Assembly: GCA_023213395.1 (NCBI GenBank)
Contig: CM041465.1
Coordinates: 61,139,741 to 61,203,740 of the forward strand
DNA: 64,000 nucleotides
Reading direction: 5' to 3'
DNA from: Cycas panzhihuaensis
Lineage: Eukaryota > Cycadophyta
Within the stretch, counting starts at the first letter, position 1. Every line of letters begins with the position of its first letter. The position numbers were made by a program, and so were the translations under genes. This document shows positions 34,261 to 46,759 of this stretch, in pieces. Under the pieces are notes generated by a model that had not been told where the DNA came from, did no database searches, and saw nothing but the letters and a program-made list of their open reading frames with translations.

Positions 34261-36109
34261 GCCACTGATATGTTAAAGTTATTTTAAATACTCTTGTAGC
34301 TAAAAAATGACTTGAAGACTCAAGGCTTTTTCCATTTAAATTTCATAAACAAACACACTAATAACATTGATCTTACAAAGAAAATCCAACAACTGAAGAG
34401 AGTAGCTTGAAAGATGGAGGGTTAGGTAGTGAGTTGGTCTAACTCTGATCTTTTAAATAGATCCAATAGTTGTTCATGATCAAGTTTAGAATAAGCATGG
34501 TAGGGTTGATTTGCATGGATGTGCCATGCTTTTCTTGAAGTTTATAGCTCTAATAACACCCTTCTCAAACCTCCTTTCCTTCAAAGATCTCAATTATTGT
34601 GTACTGACCATACGGTCAGTTGGTCCCCTAGGGAATGTACCCATTTTAAGATATAGAAGAGAGGTTTTGATCTTTTTCAAGGCTCTCTAACAAAGATTTT
34701 AAGTAATTTATTTTAAGTGTTTGATTTGATTAAAATAAATTACTTATAAAAGATGATGATTCTACTTTATAACTTACTTTAAAACTTTATATAAAATACT
34801 TCAAAAAAGAAGCTACTTGAGTGCTAAAAAGAACACTTTAAGTGTTGAACAAAGACCACTAAAAATTAAAAAAAGTACAAAGTGCCAAATGAAAAGATGT
34901 TGCTTGCTTATAGTGCTTCAAGTAGGTTCCTCTCTTAAGTGCAAAATCAACCACTTAATGCATAATTTAATCACTTATACAAAGCAATCGCATCATCAAG
35001 ACAATGTTAGGACTTTAAAATAGTCATAATACGCTCTAAAAAAGTGATTTTTTGTATTAAAATAATAATTTTTAACCCTTCTTTATGACTAAGGCTAAGA
35101 GGACAGCTTGTAAGGAGCTTTGAAATTGCTTGTACAATGTGATTTTTTTATGATAAAGTCTAAAATGAGCTAAATCACTAGATTTCGAGTCAGAAAAGCA
35201 CACTTGCAAGTTCTTTTATGTGTTAATTTGAACTCTAGAAAATAAAAAAGTGATTTGGCTTAAAAAGTAATAAAATAAGATAAAAAATCACTTTAGAAAA
35301 GTAACTTTTTGATATAAGATTTTATTAAAAGAATAATATTCTTGAGAATATTCTTAATCACATAACCTAAAGTATTTTCATAAAGTTAAAAAGATGAATT
35401 CTTTTGAAAAATCTCAAGTAGCGGCTAGGCACAAATACGTAACACTTAGAGAGATTGACCTCTTCATAAAAGTCTTCGATCGAGATGAAACTTTAGAGAA
35501 AAGGTGCATGTCAAATTTCACAGTGTTTAGTGCTCTGCATGTTGAGATCTAATATTTTAGAGGTCACGTTAGCTACACAGTTAATGTGATGTCGTACGAA
35601 CTACCAAGCACTAAAAAAATTTTGTGAGTGATATTTATCATTGTGATGAGGATTGGCCAGGTAACACCACCTCTAGATAACATCAGATCATAGCCAGTAA
35701 GAGAGACAAAGGAAAAATAAATTTTTTTTAGTAAAAACTAACCAAAAACCAGTGGAGAAATTTTCCCTAGCTCAATGGAGTCACTTAGGTACAAACAAAG
35801 GCTAAGGAGAGTAGGGTGCACTAAGTTTGATACCAACAGATAGTGAAATAGGATATGAACCTATAGATTCACTTATAAAACCTTACCAAATAATTTTTAT
35901 TTGTAGGAAAAAAGAATAAAAATATTATATTTTATGTATTTTCTCTATTACACATACAAATTAAGCTTTAAAAATATCTAGAAAATAGATATGAAAATTT
36001 TTAGCCTACAAGCACTTTAAAATAATGAAAAAATATAGAAAACAAAATCAAACTTGGCCTTGGATCACCCTCGAAGAGTGAAGGTCATCAAAAAGGGTTT
36101 AGTGCCACT
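34261..36109 (-). other. Cop1B 5' leader
   Basis: Noncoding, about 1.8 kb, matching the Cop1 leader. A TGGTATCAAAC-like primer site lies near 35826-35836 on the minus strand and a second weak one (TGGCACTAAACCC) near 36095. I see no gene in it. Confidence 0.55.
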
Positions 36110-36646
36110 TCCTCAAGCCTACAAACAATAAATTCTCCTCTCTAATCTACTTTTATATCAAATGTTAAGTTGAGCATTCAACTCTAACATGAGATGATGA
36201 AGATGGCATGTGCTCCAATACCACAAGATAGCCTAGGATCTCTTGGAGAGGGAGTGTGCTAATAGATCAAGATAATTAGTATCACATTAATAACACTATG
36301 AAGATAAGCAACTAAGCAAGCATAAACTCGAGCACATAAAGACAAAAAAAAATGCAGGAGAATTTTTTTTTCCTATCTCCAATAATAAGATTAACTTGTA
36401 TTTAAATGAGCAATATAAGAATGCAATACCTCACTCTCTTGTGATCTACATGAGAAATACTCTCAATATATAGATAAAGAGGGGGAGGAGCCTTAGTCAA
36501 TTGTATTTTTGACACTTATCAGATATGCATGCCTTGACCCATGTGTACTTACATATGCAAAGGTGCATGAAGGGTACATTGACCCTCAAATCATAACATT
36601 ATAATATAAAGTATAATTCTTAATACTTAAACATAAAGGTCTAACA
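36110..36646 (-). repeat. Cop1B 5' LTR (right)
   Basis: It matches the middle LTR through to a CTAACA end at 36646. ATCAT follows and would be the right target duplication. The partner on the left was lost with the Cop1 3' end. The inner edge is approximate. Confidence 0.72.
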
Positions 36647-37136
36647 ATCATACCTATATATATTTGGACTACTTCTAATTATGATATTTGGTTAGGTGTC
36701 TAGTCTCATAAAACCTCAATCACTTCTATAGGTGGACGGCTTGTGTTAGTGAACTCTATTAGCAACAGTTTCTCTTATCTAGTGCACTCAATTAACACTT
36801 ACATATTCATGAATATAGGCCTATATGCATAAATAATTACCCATATTAAATTAAATAAACATACCATCAATATCCATTTCAGTATGTGGTTCTTTAGCTT
36901 CATTCTTGTATTTAAATTTTCATCTCATTTTCTTCCTCTAGCCTGTAGATCTTGGTCATATATCACTAACATAAACTCGAGCATATTCAGATCTCTAGCT
37001 CATCAAATTCACCTCATAATTAGCTCCTATACTAACTCATTTACTAACTCTATCACTAGCTTATCAATCAGCTTGAATATGATTTTTTGGGGGGCACAAA
37101 ATCTCTTTATTAACCATGCTTTGCTAGCATGTTAGA
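36647..37136. other. Unassigned spacer
   Basis: About 490 bp of AT-rich sequence between Cop1B and the CopC inverted repeat. No frame shows retroelement or host motifs. It may be the oldest sequence in this part of the window, the site into which Cop1B and CopC went. Confidence 0.5.
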
Positions 37137-37347
37137 ATTACGTATAAATCTATAAATAATTCCTATAGAAAATGATATGTCTAGTCTAGTTACTGTTAGG
37201 TAAACAAGACTTCTAAGTAATTATCTAAAAATCATCTCATTAGATGAGATGATTTTTAGATAATTACTTAGAAGTCTTGTTTACCTAACAGTAACTAGAC
37301 TAGACATATCATTTTCTATAGGAATTATTTCTAGATTTATACGTAAT
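37137..37347. repeat. Near-perfect 104-bp inverted repeat
   Basis: The left arm 37137-37240 and right arm 37244-37347 are reverse complements over 104 bases with one mismatch I can see and a three-base TAG loop. The right arm is in-frame copia reverse transcriptase (SLVYLTVTRLDISFSIG) that continues into CopC RNase H, so the left arm is the inverted copy. Both arms carry the same in-frame stop, so the inversion arose after that mutation. Confidence 0.95.
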
Positions 37348-37985
37348 CATAAGATTAGTTGTTAAAAGAACCCTAAGATATATCAAAGGTACATTGACTC
37401 TTAGGTTGATGTATACTAAGCTAGACACACTAGAATTAATTAGATACAATGACTTTGACTGGGTAGATGAATGGCAGGAAAGAAAGTCTACATTAGGATA
37501 TTATTTTAATTTTGGGTTAACTATAACATCTAAGAGTAGCAAAAAATAACCAAATATGGCATTGTTATTAACAAAAGTAGAATACAAAGTGATAGTCAGT
37601 GTAACTTATGAAGTAGTATGGTTAAGACAACTTCCCAAAGATTTAAATTAGAATTGTCTTAAAACAACCACAAATTTTTGTGATACCCAAAGTATTATCA
37701 CACTCACAAAAAATCTTGGTTTTTATGTAAAAACTAAACACATAAAATTACATCATTAGTTTATTAGAGAAAATGTTCAAAATAAATAAATAAATCTATA
37801 ATACTGTAGCAGTAAATAAGAAGTTACAAACATCTTCATAAAGCCCTTATCAAAAGATAGGTTTCGGCATCTCATAAATCTATTGGGAATGAAAAATAAA
37901 GGATAAAATATTAAAGAATGGTATTAAAATATTAATGTTCTATCTTATGTTTTTACTTAAGGGGTCTCTTATGTATAATTAAAGG
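37244..37985 (+). pseudogene. CopC, 5'-truncated copia reverse transcriptase end and RNase H
   Basis: Plus-strand copia pol begins abruptly at the hairpin apex. It gives the end of reverse transcriptase (RLDISFSIGIISRFIRN), the start of RNase H (LRYIKGTLTLRLMYTKLD, DFDWVDEWQERKSTLGYYF) and later KTKHIKLHH and FIKPLSKDRFRHL. A purine run near 37955 (TTAAGGGGTC) may be its polypurine tract, followed by a possible LTR starting TGTATAATTAAAGG. Several stops interrupt it. Everything upstream of the last part of reverse transcriptase is absent. Confidence 0.85.
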
Positions 37986-38169
37986 TCATGTATTATGACC
38001 TCTCTTCTGTTTAAAACTAACACTTGGTATACATGTATTAAGTCTCTCTTGTAAACTAGATGTTTTTATATGAGAGAGAAACTCTCACCTATCAATCAAG
38101 GAAGATCATTTTCTTTTTGTTAGAGAGAAATTATGAATGAGAAAATCAATCCATAAAGCATTCAACAAA

Positions 38170-38483
38170 TATGCATTTGGATAGGTGAAAAACCTCTATA
38201 GAGAAAGAAAAACCACCTCAAAATAATTATATATATATATATATATATATAGATGTATGTATCAAAATGTACAATATAGTATATTTAAAATCTTATCTCT
38301 CTTGCTCTATTTATCAACCATAAAAGAATACGTAAAGCATTTCATATATTTTAAACAAGGGCAGTAATACAAAGTTCATTGTAATGGATAATGGTCCATA
38401 CATTAAATTTTTAATATAGAATAATTAAATACATACTTTATCTTTTCAAGATAACATTATGTAAATAAACATTAATACTAACA
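38170..38483 (-). repeat. CopD 3' LTR (left edge uncertain)
   Basis: On the minus strand the LTR starts TGTTAGTATTAATG, directly after a polypurine AAAGGAGGA (38484 on). A run of TA repeats at about 38226-38250 could serve as its TATA region. No matching 5' LTR is visible on the right, so the inner length cannot be fixed. Confidence 0.6.
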
Positions 38484-40130
38484 TCCTCCTTTAATGTTAT
38501 ATTCAATACAAAGAGAATGAGAAGAAGAATGATGAAAATTTCATCAACTTTCAATGACTTATGTAACTTGAAAAACTTGGATTTAGTTAGGGGCTTTGTC
38601 AATATATCTGTAATCTATAAATTTGTAAGATAATAAGAAAGATTAATAATATTATCATTAACAAGATTATGAATAAAGTATTAATACAATTCAATATGTT
38701 TAATTCTAAAATGAGCTACAGAATTAGTTGCAATAAAAATAGTACCTTGATTATCTACGTTTATTTGAATGGAAAAAATAGAAAATAAACTAAGTTCATT
38801 TAACAATGATTTGATCCATAAATACTTCTTATTAACTTCAACCAATGCATGATACTTAGCTTCAATTATAAATAATACAAGGGATTACATCTTTTTACTT
38901 GACTATGTCATAGATGAAGAATCGGGAAAGAAAATATATCTAGTTATTGGCTTACAATCATTAGAATCACCTGCCCAATCTAAATTAATGTAACCTATTA
39001 ATTTGCGATTAGAATTATAATAATTATAAGTTAAACCATAGTGAATTATACTTCGAAGATATTACAAGATATGTTTTGTTGCTTTTTAATGTGATTCATG
39101 TGGTTTTTGTATGTACCTAGAACATAAAGTAATGACATAGAAAATATTCATATGAGTATGGGTTAGATTTATAAGATTTTTAATTAGTTGATGATATAAA
39201 GTAGGATCAAAAGGAGGTATTTGACAATAAATTGATAATTTGACACCTGATTATAAAAGAGTTAGAGTTGGTTTAAAATTCTCCATATTAAATCTTTCAA
39301 TTAAGTCAAGTATATATTTAGGTTGAGATATATAAATTGAAGAATTAGATTGATAGATTTGTAAACTTAGAAAATAATAAAGAAGCCCTAAATTGATCAT
39401 TTCAAATTTATCCATAAGGATAGATTTCAATTAAAATTTGTCAAAAAATAAGGACCTTGTGATGATAATATTATTAACATATAAAATTAGAATAGTAATA
39501 TTATTATTTTCTTATTTGAAGTAAATGTTAGGATTAGTTATATATTTAGTATAACCATTTTGAATAAGATAATTATCTATCTTAATATACCAAGATCAAG
39601 GGGCTTGTTTAAGTCTATATAAATATTTTTTAAATTTATAAAAACACTATAATTAGTTATGAAACTAAGGCTTGGGACATATAAATTTCATCATCAAGAT
39701 CGCCATTGAGAAAAGTACTTTTTACATCTATCTAATATATTTTCCAATAGAATTTGGCTACAAAAGCAATAATAGACTTAATAGTGTTTATTTTTACAAC
39801 TATAGCAAAGGTTTTATTATAATCAATATCATCTATTTGTGAGAAAGCTTTTATTACCAAGTGTGCTTTGTGTTTTTAAATGGACCCTTTAAAATTGTAT
39901 TTTGTATAATAGACCCATTTATAGTCTACCAAATGTTTTTCTTAAAGGAAAAGGTATTAAGTTCTAAGTAGAATTTTTCAGAAGAGCCTCATATTTAGTT
40001 TGCATGGCTTATTTCCATACTAGATTATTACAGGTTTCCTAAAACGTTTTAGGATCATTAATAGTCATCATTTTAGCCATCAAGGTAAAGTTAGCCTGAA
40101 ACTTTTAGGATCTAGTTTTTTTAGTATTTA
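38484..40130 (-). pseudogene. CopD RNase H and reverse transcriptase
   Basis: Minus-strand copia pol. RNase H occupies the left part. Reverse transcriptase shows KSTFLNGDLDEIYMSQ (near 39680-39720). The catalytic box at 39470-39481 reads Y-V-N-N in place of Y-V-D-D; both Asp codons are changed to Asn by G-to-A. The sequence is closest in motif detail to Cop2. Stops are frequent. Confidence 0.85.
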
Positions 40131-40399
40131 AAAGATCACCAACATTAGTATCAACAACTAAAAGGGTTTTTTGAACCCACTTAAGTTATTTACTTCTATG
40201 AGGTTTATTTGAAAAAGATAGTAAATCAAATTCATCAGTGTCAATTAAAGTCTAGTTTTAAATTGTGTTATTAGACTTTCAATGACTTCATTTTCAACTT
40301 GCTTTTCTGAAGAACTAGTTAGAATAGTGTTAGTTAAAATATTTTCAATAGGAAGATGAATTTAATTAGAATTAGAGTTTGATGAAGATCATTCTTCAT

Positions 40400-41710
40400 T
40401 AAATTTAATATCATGTCTAATTGAAATAGTATGCATAATAGAATCTAACAATCGATAAACTTTTCTTTCTTCATGATAGCCAACGAAGATAAACCTAAAG
40501 CTTTTTAGATCAAGCTTTTGATATTTCTCTTTGGGAATATGTGCCCAAGCAATGCTTTCAAAGACTCTCAGGTGTTTTATAGAAGCTTTATGACTAGACC
40601 ATTTTTGTTCTGATGTAATATTGTTTAAAGCATTGGTTGGTAATCTATTTAATAGATAATTAGAGTAAGTTATAAATTTAGTCTATAATTTTAGATCTAA
40701 ACTTTTTTTATGTACCATGCATCTAATTATTTCTACCAACATATGGTTCTTACATTTAGAAACATCATTTTATTAAGGAGTATAAGCAATTGAATGTTGA
40801 AATATGATTCTATTCATTTTATAAAAAGAAGTAAATTCATTGTTTAAATACTCTTTCACATTATCTAATTTAAAATTTTTAATTTTAAGATTGGATTGAT
40901 TTTTAACTAAACTTTTAAACCCAATAAAAATATTTAAAACTTCACTTCAACTCTTTAGCATGTAAACCCAACATTTTTTAGAGAAATCATCAATAAAAGT
41001 TATAAAGTATCTATTACCAAAATATGAGAGTACTTGAAAAGTACCATAACTATTTGAATGAACAAGTTTAAGTGGTGATTTTTCTCAAAACATAATCTAA
41101 CGAGAGAAGGGATCCATATGTTATTTGCTTGAAACATAGGCTTTACAAATACCATAGATGGTAGATAAAGTAGGAAGACCATAAACTATGTTATATTGAC
41201 TTAAGAAATGCAATTTTCCATAGCTTGTATAGCCAAAATGTACATGCCATAACCTGTTGATAGCGTCAAACTGAGCTATAAATGAAGTAAATGGTTTAGA
41301 TTTTGAATGAGCTAAGTTTATCAAATTATATAGATAAGTTTTGTGATCAACAGGCATAGAGGCAATAGGTTTGAACTTATTGAAATGTTGTTTAATAACA
41401 AATATATCCTTCCAGAATTCTACTAGAAGGTTCTTCTGGTAAATTTAATAAATAGATAATAGGTTGGGTAATAATTCAAGAACATAAAAAACATCATTGA
41501 CAGAACTATTTTTTAAGGTTAAATTACCTATTCCTTTAATTTTTAATTGGAAACCACTACAAAAATAAATTTCCTCTTCAAAATTAAAACCTAGTTGATA
41601 AGTAGATAGATACTTTTAATATCCCATCATATGATAGGAAGCACTATAATCTAGTATCCAAGAAGGTGGTAATGTGGTAGATGCTAAAAAAGTAAAAGTA
41701 GAAGAAGTTA
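40400..41710 (-). pseudogene. CopD integrase, pre-integrase and protease
   Basis: From right to left, protease reads WILDYSASYHMMG (near 41640-41680; DSG changed to DYS). The pre-integrase zinc region (41121-41357) has LWHVHFGYTSYGKLHF and YNIVYGLPTLS, and a decayed integrase core follows. The wording is nearly parallel to Cop2 (VRFSHTSYGKL, MVHGLPPLN), showing the same lineage. Catalytic integrase residues cannot be followed reliably through the stops. Confidence 0.85.
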
Positions 41711-42660
41711 GAGAATCTTGGGATCTTGATTAAATCCCTTTTAAAACTTTCCAAGCTTTAGATACTAACATGTTTCTACAAACATTTATTGCATGCCCTT
41801 TTTTATGGCAATAGGCACAATTGATGTTTTGACTATAATGTGGTTTAGAAATATTCTTTATTTGATATGAATGCCTAAGTGTTGAATATGATTTTTAGTT
41901 TCTAAATATTCTAAAATATTTAGAATTTTGATTATAATTGTCATTTTAAAGATGACCTCTATAAGATTTTTAAGGTTTGGGATGGTTATTATGATTATTT
42001 TGATTTATTTTATGGCTTAGTATGGGAGAAAAGAACCTAAGAAGGATATTTGATTTCTCTTATTTGAACTAATATAGACTGGTATTTAACCAATTGGTTT
42101 ATAAAATAATCGAATCAAATAGGGAGATACCCACACTACTATATAATAATTTTATATTAGTTGAAAGACGTTGAAAGTTTATTAATAGTAAGATGAATGA
42201 GTGTGTCGTCATCTTTTGCATGGTATATGGTTACAATTTCATCACATTTCTTAATTAATTTAGTACATTTTCCTAAATCTATGTTTATGAGTTAGAAATT
42301 TGATAGAAATTCTTCAATTTTAGAAAAAATCTCACACTTTAAGTCATAGATTTTTTTCTCAAGCATGTCAATTTGAGTGGTGTCTACCTTATCGCATTTT
42401 TCTTTTAACTTTGCCTAGACAGTGGCAAGTTCATCTGAATCAGTGAACTACCTATGAATGTCTAGTGAGAGAGAAGTTAAAATGATGTTTAGGGCTCCAT
42501 CACAATTTATCAGATTGACCACATAGGCTTTTGATTTTGTATCTGTAGGTTTTGCAAACCCCCCTATCACGTATTACCATAGTTTTTGTTGTTTAAGCTG
42601 GTCGAATACTTTGACTTTCTAGTTGGCATAATTTGAGTCGTTTAGAACTAGAATTTGAAT
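41711..42660 (-). pseudogene. CopD gag
   Basis: Decayed gag on the minus strand, with an intact zinc knuckle near 41765-41820: C-A-Y-C-H-K-K-G-H-A-I-N-V-C, canonical CX2CX4HX4C. The Cop2 copy of this knuckle has lost its second Cys. The capsid region to the right has stops and no long frame. Confidence 0.78.
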
Positions 42661-43190
42661 AAAATGGGTGGTTTTAAGTATAAAAGCCAATTTACAAAAA
42701 TAATCTGAGATAATTAAGAGATTCTCTTTAATAAAAATAAAAAAATAAGGTGTATGACTAAATGAAATTCTAAATTAAAATTATTATATTAAGCTACAAA
42801 CATAAAATATGAATATTATCATAGAAATTTCATTTTAAATTAAGATATAACAAGATTAAATTAATGAAAATAAAGATACAATAATATTTTTACAAACAGA
42901 TTATGTAATTTGTAAAAGAAATAAGGGGGTGTCTCTTTTAATTACTATGATTGAACATATTATTTACAAATATATTTGTAAACATAAATAGTAAAGATTA
43001 AAATAAATTTATAAGAATATTGTACTAATTATAAACTTGTTTACAAAAAAATAATATTAAAATAATAACCACATTAAATGTTGATAAATTAAATGAATTT
43101 GATAAAAGGTAAGGAGTATAATAATAGTATTAATGATAAAACATAGGGTTTCAAAGATTGCCTTTGAAACTGTGATGAAAATATTAATTA
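42661..43190. other. AT-rich sequence between CopD and CopE
   Basis: This should hold the CopD leader and 5' LTR and the 3' end of CopE, but I cannot recognise either. A perfect 9-bp inverted repeat, GTTTCAAAG/CTTTGAAAC with a five-base loop, lies at 43148-43170. Confidence 0.45.
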
Positions 43191-43668
43191 AACTAAGATA
43201 TAAGTATGAGGATTAAAGAATAAAAATGATAAATCAAATAAAGCAAAATAAATTATGTATAATACAAAACACAATTAAGATATGGGCAAATGATCAACTT
43301 CCAAATTATTGCACTAGGTATGAATACACACTTATAGTACATTTGACCTCATACTTCACTAATAAGATGAAAGAATCCTTAAGTCGACCAATGGGGATGT
43401 TTATATGAATAGGTGTACATCTATGTACATATGTCAATATTACAATAAAAACTACCTATGAGGGTTAAGGGGACACTTAACAACCAACATTAAACATTAG
43501 GTGTTAACAATGGCATGTATCTTAGCAACCTTCCCAATCAACATCTACGTAAACTTTTAGGATATGAGATTCAGTCTAGTTCTAATCAAGTCTAAACTCG
43601 TGTGTATCACAGATGTACTTAAGGGTTTTGGTGGCAGCCTTCCAATAGGATGCTTTGGGTTATGACAT
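43191..43668 (-). pseudogene. CopE RNase H, left of TatH
   Basis: The minus strand right up to the TatH LTR reads a copia RNase H start: PKASYWKAATKTLKYICDT, then VYVDVDWEGC. Further left is a weaker KYEVKCTISVYSYL block. This is exactly what should follow the reverse transcriptase that ends at 55315 on the other side of TatH. Stops interrupt it; the 3' LTR is not recognised. Confidence 0.8.
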
Positions 43669-46363
43669 TGGACGTGCGTCTATGGGATAGCTACCTAACT
43701 AATAGGTGTGGTGAGAGTGGGTGATGATATGATCGAAGGAAAGACCTATAAGAAAAGTAATTACCACTTGAGCGCACTGCAGTGTCTTGAGGCGAGTTTG
43801 GGACCTGTAATGGAATGTGGCTACCAAAGAGTGATCCTCCACCACTTCGAATAAAGGGTGAAGAGGCGTAGGGTTAGCTTGGGTTGACCTAGGGACAGGA
43901 TCCTCCCACCCTTGGATGGCCGAAAGGGGAAGAAGAGGAACCTTCAAGAGTTTCCCTAGAGTAACGGGAAACGAAGGAGGATAGGCAAGCGGTGGGCCTA
44001 TATGCGGGGTCACTTTGGTTATCCGGCAAAGCGGGGAACCAAATGAAAGCAAAGGAGAAGATCCAAGAAAACGGATCAAGGGTATGCCTAAGCAAGCTAA
44101 CTGGGCACACGAGTAACACGGGAAGCAGGAAGCTTGCACGGCTAAGGAGAGGAGGAAAGGTGAAAAGGGCGGCTCCTATAGCCTTTCCTATGGGTAGCAA
44201 AGATGCATGTAATAAAATAAATAAAGCATAATCAAAAAGTAAAGTCAAGTTTCCCTTTTGTTTTCCGATGTGTTAATTACTAAGAAGGAATTCGAAAGGA
44301 AAGAGTAGTAGGGTGGAGTAAGCCGTGTACCTAGACCGAGGGCGTGCATGATGAGGGCCTTCTCGAGGGGCACCAAACTACTCCACGTGGTGCGTTGGAT
44401 GCGAAGCGTCGCGGCGGATTTAGAATGAGGGGCTCCCTTACCTTCCCTAGAAAAATACTAAATACAATGCCAAGGAAAGAAAGGAACTAAATGCTAGTAA
44501 CTAAAGAAGTATGAAGGTACAACATACATAAGAGCACTTATCAAGAATGTAATCCAGCGAAAGTACCTTTTACGCTCTCCAAGCACCTGCAAGCAACGAC
44601 GGCCTCCCCCTTTCCGGAGAAAGGGTACTAACATGCAATGACGAGATTCTAACAACACATGTCTACGTAACACAAATATGAACTTAAACACACATATGTT
44701 AGTATCAACCCAACGATGATAGTATGTAAAAGAGGGCAACCAAAGTAAAGGAAAGGAACCGGTAAGCCTCGGAGTGGCCCACCTCCCGTAAAGAACACCC
44801 TAACCTCCCCCCAAAAGCCACAAAGCAGCGAGGGCAAGGCCAAGAGAGATGGGTGGAAATGACAGCAAGGGGGTGAAAAGGAGCCAAAGAAGACCTACGG
44901 TAAACCGGGATGCTATGGAGGGCAAACCGGGCTGCTGGGAAGAGAGTTGGACAAAGACGAGCGGTCGGGACTTATGTAAGTTGCCCAGACCTAAGCTTAA
45001 GCCCTCAAACCAGCACTGCAACGTGTGATAGCGCTAATTTTAGTGACTAAGAGAGGGCCAACAAACCCCCATTTAAGTGCCAAGGACAGCACGAGGCAAG
45101 AGGGAGGATTTGGGGGGCTTAAAGCCACCTGAGGAGCGTGGAAGGTGATACGGAATCCACCCAGCTCCTTCCCAAAGCCTATGCCAACCCTCAATACCGC
45201 TACCTTGAGCAACAAATGCAGGTAAGAGGCACTATGACAGAGGTAGAATAGCCCACTGAAAAGAAGAAAATAACCCTCACAAAGACAAGCAAGAAGCAAG
45301 CAAGATGGAGCATCAATATCACAAGAGAAACAATTCAAATCAAGAAACACCTGAGTGGGAGGGGCAAGGTGCTTGCCTCTGCCAAGAGCTAGCAAGGAGA
45401 GGCTAAGAAATTAGCCCAGAACTGTGGTGTAGCAGGTTTGGAGCCCTACTAAAGAAGTTGGACGGAGAACACCTGCACTTGGAATGCTTGAAGACTGCTT
45501 GGGGCAAGAATCTACTGAAATCTCTCCAAGGTGTGTGAGGGGCTGGGAAGATGTCCTAGCCATGCTGAAGGAGAGCTGGGCGATGTATGAGAGACGCAGG
45601 TCCTGTGGTAGCAGCAGGGCAGTAGAGAAGAGCAAAGCACAGCGTTGTTTCCTTGAGGAGCAATCCAAAAGGTGAGCCAAAAGTTTTTAAAAATGAGTCA
45701 AAAATGACTTAAGTACCTAACCCAAACCCTAAAGCAAGTGATTAGGGCACGACTAGGAGATAGTTAAGTTGCGAGACACGTGGCAGTTTTGCAATAAATG
45801 CAAAATTACCACGGTAGATTTTAAAAAACAAGTTGGAACAGTCGTCTTTAGTAAAATCTGGCAGATTACGATATTCAGCGATCTGGTGAAAATCTCGGCG
45901 GTACAAACCTAGAGGTGAAAATAGGCCCAGCCATCTAGCCTAGGCTGTGGGTAGATAACAAAAAGAGCCAATAGGGGGCTAAAACACCTACCTAGGGGTA
46001 AACAAGCCAACAAACAGGTCCAAAAGAGCAAAAATAGGGCTCAAAACGGTGTGGCAAGTTAACCAGATGATGACGGGTCGTCACATGGGCAGAGGTGGCA
46101 TAAACTGAGTGGATCTTGGAGTGAGGAGGGCAGATGCAGGAAGTGGAGTGGCCACCAGGGTGCCACACTCACTGGGAGTGTGCCCTTGCTATAGTCGTCA
46201 TAGGCTAAAATAGGTGTAGATGAAGACAAAGTCACCTACAAAGCCACACACATGCAAACATGCAAGCAAACACTCATCAAATGAAAATGATGATAAGGTG
46301 AGAAACATACCTGTACTTACCTGAGTCAGTGATTCCGTATCCATTCCTGGGAGCTAGGAAACA
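43669..46363 (-). repeat. TatH 3' LTR (left)
   Basis: A 2695-bp LTR. Right of it the minus strand reads CCAAGGGGGCAG, the expected polypurine tract. It is colinear with 52603-55314. Differences are mostly C/T or G/A, with denser patches near 43772-43795, 44545 and 45845-45900 where the right copy is CpG-rich. Open frames inside it (for example 43699-44139) appear in both LTRs but have no known domain. Confidence 0.93.
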
Positions 46364-46759
46364 CTGCCCCCTTGGTAGCAAAGCCTCGTTGCTCGGAAGC
46401 CTGGTGCAATGGTAAATGCTGGCAACACAACTATCAGTAGTGCATGTGTATATAGATATGTCAATCAAAATCATAACAGTAGGCAAGGGTGCCAGCGAGT
46501 GTCATGGCAGAATGCGTGGATACGAAAGTAATGGTGGAGACAACATAGGGGCTGCCTATGAGCCACCTGGGAATCGACTAGAAAACTGAGGAAGGTGAGG
46601 GGGCTGCCCCCACCACAAAAGATGTGGAAAAGCATGCATAATCAAGTAAAGAGTAAGCAAAAGGGTAGGCACCATAGTTTTATCTCATTAGTAGCCAGGT
46701 TTCGGAGGTGTGAACGGATCGCGAAGCAAAGTGTAAGATGACCTAGGGCTTGGGCAACA

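Larger units (their letters stand above)
30164..36646 (-). mobile_element. Cop1B, copia internal region plus 5' LTR
   Basis: This full-length but decayed minus-strand copia runs from the polypurine tract at 30164 to the LTR end at 36646 (TGTTAGACC on the minus strand). RNase H, reverse transcriptase, integrase, protease and gag lie in that order from left to right. It is the same family as Cop1 and sits beside it head to tail, sharing the middle LTR. It gives the reference against which the breaks in Cop1 can be placed. Confidence 0.88.

Noticed and set aside
37985-38168. Possible CopC 3' LTR from TGTATAATTAAAGG to ATTCAACA
   Set aside because: There is no second copy to compare and no target duplication is visible, so the boundaries would be guesses.
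38220-38250. TA dinucleotide run as an independent microsatellite feature
   Set aside because: It lies in the CopD LTR and may be its TATA region; a simple TA run alone gives no more information.
43699-44248. Overlapping open frames of 119-146 codons in the left TatH LTR, with near copies at 52633-53182
   Set aside because: They are present because the LTRs are copies of each other. They overlap in several frames, show no domain, and have low-complexity Ser/Pro/Leu composition, so I did not call genes.
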